A stretch of DNA of 12,008 bases from assembly GCA_017548805.1 (NCBI GenBank), contig JAFYZE010000233.1:1-12008 (forward strand), given 5' to 3'. This DNA is from Bacteroidales bacterium. Lineage in GTDB: Bacteria > Bacteroidota > Bacteroidia > Bacteroidales > UBA932. Positions within the stretch are counted from its first letter, which is position 1. Each line of letters starts with the position of its first letter. Under the pieces are notes generated by a model that was not told the origin of the DNA, ran no database searches, and saw only the letters and a program-made list of their open reading frames with translations. A program made the position numbers and the translations under genes. Below, in pieces: positions 5,725-12,008 of this stretch.

Positions 5725-8700
5725 ATGAAAGCGAACTTAATCCTGGAAGACGGTTCCCGGTTCGAAGGAAACGCCTTTGGAAGCTTGAGTGAGGCAGCCG
5801 GTGAAATCGTGTTCAACACCGCCATGACCGGCTACCCTGAGAGTCTCACCGACCCTTCTTACGCCGGACAGATCCTTGTCTCCACTTTCCCCCTCATCGG
5901 CAATTACGGAGTACCCGCCCACGGACGCGTGGAGAACGGGCTGGAAGAGCATTTCGAGGGCAACCGTATTTACGCCAGCGGTCTCGTGGTGGCTGACTAC
6001 AGCAAGGAATACAGCCACTGGGACGCCGAGGAAAGCCTCGACGAGTGGCTGAAGCGCGAGGGCGTCCCCGCCATCACCGGCATCGACACCCGGGCGCTCA
6101 CCAAGATCCTCCGCGAGCGCGGAGTCATGCACGGGCGCATCGTCCCCGAGGGGGTTGATGTCTCCGACAAGGAATGGCCGGAGTACGGCAAGCACAACTT
6201 CGTCGCTGAAGTATCCTGCAAGGAAGTCATGCGCTACAAGCCGGACGGCCCGGCGAAAAAGACCGTCGTCCTTGTGGACTGCGGCTGCAAGTACAACATC
6301 ATACGCTGCCTTCTCTCACGCGGTATCGAAGTCATCCGCGTCCCCTGGGATTACGACTATACCGGCATGGACTATGACGGCATCTTCCTCAGCAACGGCC
6401 CCGGCAACCCCGAGGAATGCAGGAAGACCATCGAGATACTCAGGCGCGCCCTCGAGCAAGGAGAGGAAGAAGCCCGGAAAATCGGCCACGCAAGGCCCGT
6501 AATGGGCATCTGCCTCGGCAACCAGCTGCTGGGCATCGCCGCGGGGGCAAAGGTCTTCAAGCTGAAATACGGCCACCGCGGCCACAACCAGCCCGCCCGC
6601 CTCGCCGGCACTGACAAGTGCTTCATCACCAGCCAGAACCACGGTTACGCCATCGACAACGACTCCCTGCCGGAGGGTTGGAAAGCCCTGCTGGTCAACA
6701 TGAATGACGGCTCCAACGAAGGCCTTGAGCACATGACTATGCCCTGGTTCTCAGTCCAGTTTCATCCCGAGGCCAGCGGCGGTCCGCTCGACACGGAGTC
6801 GCTCTTCGACCGCTTCACCGACCTGATGGAAGAGGACCGCAACTGCGGCAAGGCCCCCATCAGCGGGCATCTGAAGCGCCATGTCACACCTCCCGACCTC
6901 CCCGGAAAGATATCCAAGGTCCTCGTTCTCGGCTCCGGAGCACTCAAGATCGGCGAAGCCGGCGAATTCGACTACTCCGGTTCCCAGGCCCTCAAGGCCC
7001 TGCGCGAGGAAGGTATTTCCACCATCCTCATCAATCCCAACATCGCCACCGTCCAGACCAGCGAGGGCATCGCGGACAAGATATACTTCCTTCCCGTCAC
7101 CCCTTCGTTCATCGAGAAAATCATAGAAAAGGAGCGCCCGGACGGCATTCTCCTCTCATTCGGCGGCCAGACCGCACTGAACTGCGGCATCGAGCTTTAC
7201 AAAGGAGGAATACTTGAGAAATACGGCGTCCGCGTGCTGGGCACGCCCGTCCAGACCATCATAGACACAGAAGACCGCGAACTCTTCGTGAAAAGGCTTG
7301 ACGAGATCGACGTCAAGACCATCAAGAGCGAAGCCTGCGAGAGCATCGATGCGGCCAGGAAAGCCGCCAAAGAGCTCGGCTACCCCGTCATCCTCCGCTC
7401 GGCCTTCGCCCTCGGCGGACTCGGCTCGGGCTTCTGCGACAACGAGGACGAGCTCGTCCGCCTCGCCGAGAAGTCATTCTCGTTCTCACCCCAGGTCCTC
7501 GTAGAGAAGAGCCTCAAGGGCTGGAAAGAGATCGAATACGAGGTCGTCCGCGACGCGTACGACAACTGCATCACGGTCTGCAACATGGAGAATTTCGACC
7601 CGCTCGGCATCCATACCGGCGAGAGCATCGTCATCGCCCCTTCGCAGACCCTGACCAACGCCGAATACCATTTCCTCCGCGAACTCTCCATCCGCATAGT
7701 CAGGCATCTGGGCATCATTGGCGAATGCAACGTCCAGTACGCATTCGACCCCGATTCAGAGGAGTACCGCGTCATCGAGGTCAACGCCCGCCTCAGCCGT
7801 TCTTCCGCCCTCGCCTCCAAGGCTACGGGCTATCCCCTTGCCTTCGTCGCAGCCAAGCTGGGACTCGGCAAGGGCCTCTTCGAGCTCAGGAACAGCGTCA
7901 CCCTGACGACTTCAGCATTCTTCGAGCCGGCGCTGGACTATGTCGTCTGCAAGATCCCCAGATGGGATCTGGGCAAGTTCCACGGCGTGGACCGCGAGAT
8001 TGGTTCGAGCATGAAGTCTGTGGGAGAAGTCATGGCCATCGGCCGAACCTTCGAGGAAGCCATCCAAAAAGGCCTCAGGATGATAGGCCAGGGAATGCAC
8101 GGCTTCGTGGAGAACAGGCACATACGCATGGACGGCATGGACCGCGCGCTCAAGGAGCCGACCGACATGCGCATCTTCGCCATCAGCGAAGCCATGCAGG
8201 TCGGTTACAGCGTGGACAGGATACATGAGCTGACCAGCATCGACCGCTGGTTCCTCCGCAAGCTCCGCAACATCGTAGACATCGCGGACGAAATCGGTGC
8301 ATCGGGACCTGAGATCAGCCCCGAACTGCTCCGCAAGGCAAAAATCTACGGATTCTCAGACTTCCAGATATCGCGTGCGATGTCACGCCCGGGACACACT
8401 TTCGAGTCCCTTGACATCCGCGCGCTGCGCGGGAATTATGGCATCACCCCCGTCGTCAAGCAGATCGACACGATGGCCGGCGAGTTCCCCGCCAAGACCA
8501 ACTACCTCTACCTGACCTACCAGGGCACCGAGAACGACATCTCGTTCAACGACGGCCGGGACGGCGTCATCGTCCTCGGTTCCGGAGCCTACAGGATTGG
8601 CTCCTCCGTCGAGTTCGACTGGTGCTGCGTCCAGGCGCTCAACACCGTCCGCAGCCGCGGATACAGGAGCGTGATGATCAACTACAATCCCGAGACGGTC

Positions 8701-10107
8701 TCGACCGACTACGACATCTGCGACCGCCTGTATTTCGACGAGTTGTCTTTCGAACGGGTGCTCGACATCGCTGACTTCGAACGGCCGAAAGGCGTGGTCG
8801 TCTCGACCGGAGGCCAGATCCCCAACAACCTCGCCGTCAAGTTGGCGGCACGCGGCATCCCGCTCCTGGGCACTTCAGCCGAGGACATCGACCATGCCGA
8901 AGACCGCAAGAAGTTCTCCGCGATGCTGGACCGCATAGGTGTGGACCAGCCAGAATGGGGCGAACTCACTTCTCGTGAGGATATCGCCGCCTTTATCGGA
9001 AGGGTGGGCTTCCCCGTCCTTGTCCGACCTTCATATGTGCTCTCCGGCGCGGCCATGAATGTCTGTTCCAACGAAGAGGAGCTGGAGCGCTTCCTGCAGC
9101 TGGCCGCAGAGGTCTCGCAGGAGCACCCCGTCGTGGTCAGCCGCTTCATCGAACATGCCAAGGAGATCGAGTTCGATGCCGTGGCGGACCACGGCCGCAT
9201 CATCGCTTACGCCATCGGCGAACACGTCGAGTTCGCCGGCGTGCATTCCGGCGACGCCACCATACAGTTCCCGCCACAGAAACTCTACGTCGAGACGGTA
9301 CGACGCATCAAGCGCATCAGCCGCAAGATCGCGCAGGAGCTCCACATTTCAGGACCTTTCAATATCCAGTACCTCGCCAAGAACAACGACGTCAAGGTCA
9401 TAGAGTGCAACCTACGTGCGAGCCGCAGCTTCCCCTTCGTCAGCAAGGTGCTGAAAATCAACCTCGTGGAGCTTGCCACGAGGGTCATGCTCGGCGAATC
9501 TCCCGAGCCCCCGTCCAAGGATCTCTTCGACCTTGACTGCGTCGGCATCAAGGCCTCGCAGTTCTCCTTCAACAGGCTCCAGAAAGCCGACCCCGTACTG
9601 GGAGTTGACATGGCGTCGACCGGCGAAGTCGGCTGCATAGGCGACGACGTCACCGGCGCGATGCTCGAGTCCATGCTTTCCGTAGGGTACCGCATCCCCT
9701 CCAAGGGCATCCTCCTCTCCACTGGAACCCCGATGCAGAAGGCTGAGATGCTCGACTCCGCCCGCATGCTGGCGGAGCACGGATACAAGCTGTATGCGAC
9801 CGGCGGCACGTCCCGCTACCTTTCGGAAAACGGCATCCCGAACACTGCCGTGTACTGGCCCAGTGATGAAGGCAAGCATCCCCAGGCAATAGAGCTGATG
9901 CATGACCGCACCATCGACATGGTCGTCAACATCCCCAAGGACCTGACTCCCCGCGAGCTTTCCAACGGATACAAGATCCGCAGGGCGGCCATCGACCTCA
10001 ACATCCCCCTCATAACCAATGCAAGGCTCGCCATCGCCTTCATCAACGCTTTCTGCACGGTGAAAGTCGACGACCTGCCGATCAAGAGTTGGGACGAATA
10101 TGCATAA
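5725..10107 (+). CDS. carAB: Fused glutamine-dependent carbamoyl-phosphate synthetase (CarA-CarB), CAD-like
   Basis: One uninterrupted 1460-residue frame carries both subunits that most bacteria encode separately; the length equals the sum of E. coli CarA and CarB. It makes carbamoyl phosphate from glutamine, bicarbonate and two ATP, for pyrimidines and arginine. Order: CarA N-terminal domain (1-175); class I amidotransferase (180-368) with Cys263 in [10 protein letters not shown] and His347/Glu349 in QFHPEA, so glutamine use is expected; a linker of about 28 residues (369-396); first ATP-grasp half (397-790); oligomerisation domain (800-940); second ATP-grasp half (945-1320); and an MGS-like allosteric domain (1325-1450). 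From memory, signatures such as [20 protein letters not shown] and KIPRWDL-KF match animal CAD/CPS I, whereas E. coli has [20 protein letters not shown] and KIPRFNFEKF. The ATG at 5725 is preferred over a TTG two codons earlier. pyrG follows after 13 bases. Confidence 0.95.
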   Translation: [1460 protein letters not shown]

Positions 10108-10120
10108 ACCTTCCATCGCC

Positions 10121-11737
10121 ATGAATACCAAGTACATCTTCATCACCGGAGGCGTAGCCTCCTCGCTCGGAAAAGGGATCATCGCGTCCTCGCTGGCCAA
10201 GCTCCTCCAGGCAAGGGGCCTGCGCGTGACCATCCAGAAATTCGATCCCTACATCAACATCGATCCGGGCACGCTCAACCCTTACGAGCACGGTGAATGC
10301 TATGTCACGGAAGACGGCGCCGAGACCGATCTCGACCTCGGTCATTACGAGCGTTTCCTGGGCGTCTACACCTCCCAGGCCAACAACGTCACGACCGGCA
10401 GGATATACAATACGGTCATAACGAAGGAGCGTGAGGGTGCCTATCTCGGCAAGACGGTCCAGATCGTTCCGCACATCACGGACGAGATCAAGCGCAGGAT
10501 GCTCCTGCTCGGCCAGACCGGAAACTATGACATCATCCTCACCGAGATAGGAGGTACCATAGGCGACATGGAGTCGCAGCCCTTCGTGGAGGCGGTCCGC
10601 CAGCTCCAGTGGGAGCTTCCGGAAGAGGACTGCATGTCCATCCACCTCACCCTCATCCCCTATCTGAGCGCAGCGAAGGAACTCAAGACCAAGCCTACGC
10701 AGCACTCGGTCCAGGCATTGCAGCAGGGAGGAGTCAAGCCGGACGTCATCGTCTGCCGCACCGAGCATCCCCTGTCGGCAGAGCTCAGGCGCAAGATTGC
10801 CCTGTTCTGCAACGTCCGTCCCGGCCACGTTATCCAGAGCATCGACGCGTGGAGCATCTACCAGGTCCCCCTCAACATGCACGAGGAGCATCTCGACGAG
10901 CTCGCCGTCCGCAAGCTCCAGATCGACAATTTCGCCACTCCGGAGTTGGGCAGGTGGAAGACTTTCCTCGACAGGATCAAGAACCCCAAGCATGAGGTCG
11001 ACATAGTCCTGGTCGGCAAATACGTGGAGCTCCAGGACGCCTATAAGTCCATCCAGGAGGCCTTCGTCCATGCCGGAGCCGCCAACGACTGCAGGGTGAG
11101 GGTGCGCACTGTACAGAGCGAGAACGTAACCCCGGAGAACGTCGCTGAGATGCTCAAGGGGGCTGACGGCATCCTCGTCGCGCCCGGATTCGGCGAGAGG
11201 GGCCTCGAAGGAAAGGTCCACGCCATCAAGTACGCCCGCGAGAACGGCATCCCCTTCCTCGGCATCTGCCTCGGAATGCAGATGTGCGTCGTGGAATTCG
11301 CGAGGAACGTCCTCGGCTACTCCGACGCCGCCTCGACGGAGAAGGACCCGGAGACCACGCATCCTGTCATCTGCATGATGGAAGAACAGAAGAAGACCAC
11401 GATAAAGGGAGGCACCATGCGACTGGGCGCCTATGCGTGTGCCTTGAAGGAAGGCTCGCTGGCGGCGTCGCTCTATGGCAGCCTTTCCATACGCGAGCGT
11501 CACCGCCACCGTTACGAGTTCAACTCCGAGTATCTTGAGGAGTTCGAAAAGAACGGCATGATGGCTACGGGACGCAATCCAGAGACCGGCCTGGTGGAGA
11601 TCGTGGAGCTCCCCTCGCATCCTTTCTTCATCGGATCGCAGTTCCATCCGGAGTACAAGAGCACGCCCGAAAACCCCCATCCTTTATTTAAAGGTCTGGT
11701 CGCCGCTGCGCTCCGTTACAGGCAGGAAAACAGTTAA
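10121..11737 (+). CDS. pyrG: CTP synthase (glutamine hydrolysing)
   Basis: Converts UTP to CTP using ATP and glutamine, the last step of pyrimidine triphosphate synthesis. Counted from the ATG at 10121 the protein has 538 residues, typical for the family. The synthase domain (1-about 270) starts with TKYIFITGGVASSLGKG (P-loop Lys18) and has KFDPYINIDPGTLNPYEHGE (40-59) and TEIGGTIGDMES (141-152). The class I amidotransferase domain (about 293-538) has the nucleophile Cys383 in GICLGMQ and His509/Glu511 in QFHPE. All expected catalytic residues are present. An in-frame ATG at 10100 would add seven residues and overlap the carAB stop by eight bases; I prefer 10121 because homologues begin with M-x-TKYIF. 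The gene has no promoter of its own in the 13-base gap and is probably translated from the carAB message. A 532-codon antisense frame across it is a composition artefact. Confidence 0.97.
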   Translation: MNTKYIFITGGVASSLGKGIIASSLAKLLQARGLRVTIQKFDPYINIDPGTLNPYEHGECYVTEDGAETDLDLGHYERFLGVYTSQANNVTTGRIYNTVITKEREGAYLGKTVQIVPHITDEIKRRMLLLGQTGNYDIILTEIGGTIGDMESQPFVEAVRQLQWELPEEDCMSIHLTLIPYLSAAKELKTKPTQHSVQALQQGGVKPDVIVCRTEHPLSAELRRKIALFCNVRPGHVIQSIDAWSIYQVPLNMHEEHLDELAVRKLQIDNFATPELGRWKTFLDRIKNPKHEVDIVLVGKYVELQDAYKSIQEAFVHAGAANDCRVRVRTVQSENVTPENVAEMLKGADGILVAPGFGERGLEGKVHAIKYARENGIPFLGICLGMQMCVVEFARNVLGYSDAASTEKDPETTHPVICMMEEQKKTTIKGGTMRLGAYACALKEGSLAASLYGSLSIRERHRHRYEFNSEYLEEFEKNGMMATGRNPETGLVEIVELPSHPFFIGSQFHPEYKSTPENPHPLFKGLVAAALRYRQENS

Positions 11738-11767
11738 AACGGTTTATAAAAATTTTTAAAAAATATC

Positions 11768-11798
11768 TTGCATTTTATTTTTCCGTTAGCTAAATTTG
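11768..11798 (+). promoter_or_regulatory. Promoter of the Gln/Asn leader transcript
   Basis: TTG at 11768-11770, a 20-base spacer and TAAATTTG at 11791-11798 match the Bacteroidetes consensus, with the same spacing as the carAB promoter. An A/T-rich stretch lies just upstream. Transcription would start near 11805, about 13 bases before the leader ATG. A promoter here shows that the sequence after pyrG is a new transcription unit and not only its 3' end. Confidence 0.7.
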
Positions 11799-11817
11799 TA
11801 ACAGAAGAACGAACGAA

Positions 11818-11934
11818 ATGATCAACATCTTCACCATTACGGCCAATTTCAAGCAGCAGCAGCTTGGTTCTGAGAATTCACAGAATTCCCAGAATAATAA
11901 TGCTGTATCTTGTCTTGCCGGTCGGATAAGGTGA
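11818..11934 (+). CDS. Putative Gln/Asn-rich leader peptide (38 aa)
   Basis: A short ORF directly downstream of a consensus promoter: ATG at 11818, TGA at 11932-11934. It begins MINIFTITANFK, followed by three consecutive Gln codons (13-15, 11854-11862), then QNSQNNN (codons 22-28, 11881-11901) and a tail AVSCLAGRIR. Of 38 residues, five are Gln and seven Asn. The segment that can pair with the terminator 5' arm starts at codon 34, about 15 bases after the Asn run. A ribosome stalled on the Gln/Asn codons would leave it free, and a ribosome at the stop codon would cover it. This is the layout of classical leader peptides (trp, his, ilv type). No function as a mature protein is apparent. The alternative is a chance ORF ahead of an ordinary terminator. 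Confidence 0.6.
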   Translation: MINIFTITANFKQQQLGSENSQNSQNNNAVSCLAGRIR

Positions 11935-11964
11935 TTTTTGTGGTATGCATAATAGGAGACCGGT
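11917..11964 (+). promoter_or_regulatory. Candidate antiterminator pairing
   Basis: gccggtc at 11917-11923 can pair with gaccggt at 11958-11964 (six Watson-Crick pairs and one G-T). The first segment is the same sequence as the 3' arm of the terminator (11973-11979), so the two compete for the same middle segment. Such mutually exclusive pairing is what defines a transcription attenuator. The first segment is inside the leader peptide's last codons. Confidence 0.55.
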
Positions 11965-11985
11965 TCGAAAGAGCCGGTCTTTTTT
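11958..11985 (+). terminator. Intrinsic terminator (attenuator hairpin)
   Basis: gaccggtt (11958-11965) pairs with agccggtc (11972-11979), eight pairs including one wobble, around the loop cgaaag, followed by six Ts and then more T-rich sequence. It is a clear rho-independent terminator. It may both attenuate the leader transcript and end read-through from pyrG. The gene it would control lies beyond 12008. Confidence 0.8.
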
Positions 11986-12008
11986 GTTTTTCCTTCCCCG
12001 GGGATTTA

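Noticed and set aside
9412..10233. Antisense frame of 273 codons over the end of carAB
   Set aside because: Shadow of the MGS-like domain coding sequence; no motif or promoter.
10082..11680. Antisense frame of 532 codons opposite pyrG
   Set aside because: It is fully contained over a certain pyrG gene, has no family features, and arises from GC-biased third positions.
11874..11888. Two GAATTC sites three bases apart as a regulatory hairpin
   Set aside because: They can form a 6 bp stem with a 3-base loop, but it is AU-rich and lies in the Gln/Asn codons. It may be a pause hairpin but cannot be supported alone.

Overview
The window looks like a piece of a Bacteroidota chromosome, probably Bacteroidales with a GC-rich genome. 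The reasons are promoters of the Bacteroidetes type (TTG/TTTG, about 20 bases, TAnnTTTG), a BlaI-type repressor paired with an M56 sensor that carries a TonB C-terminal domain (a combination common in this phylum), and little sign of Shine-Dalgarno sequences. I cannot place it to genus from sequence alone.

Layout. (1) 144-2051, minus strand: a repressor gene followed by an M56 (BlaR1/MecR1-like) membrane peptidase gene. (2) 2052-3623: an island with one gene, a REP-associated tyrosine transposase (RAYT, HUH/Y1 family). It lies between two copies of a roughly 104 bp near-palindromic repeat placed exactly 1220 bp apart, and its start codon lies inside a 12 bp inverted repeat. (3) 3624-5581, minus strand: a DUF2130 coiled-coil protein gene whose stop codon overlaps the start of an M15-type D,D-/L,D-peptidase lipoprotein gene. 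(4) 5725-11737, plus strand: a carA-carB fusion gene (1460 aa), whose sequence resembles the CPSase part of animal CAD more than E. coli CarAB, followed 13 bases later by pyrG (CTP synthase). (5) 11738-12008: a promoter, a 38-codon ORF rich in Gln and Asn, and a terminator hairpin with a competing upstream pairing segment. Together these have the geometry of a transcription attenuator for a gene just beyond the window edge.

How the parts work together. carAB and pyrG encode the first and last enzymes of de novo UTP/CTP synthesis, and both take the amide nitrogen of glutamine. The Gln/Asn-rich leader downstream suggests that the next gene also belongs to glutamine/asparagine nitrogen metabolism, which is an inference because that gene is not visible. 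A promoter with a 20-base spacer drives carAB, and a hairpin plus six Ts sits directly before its start codon. The repressor/M56 pair is probably a signal-responsive regulatory system. The RAYT island is the mobile or repeat-domesticated part of the window.

The strongest candidates for something undescribed are the Gln/Asn leader-peptide attenuator at the right edge, the CAD-like fused carbamoyl-phosphate synthetase, and the RAYT with its paired palindromic units.
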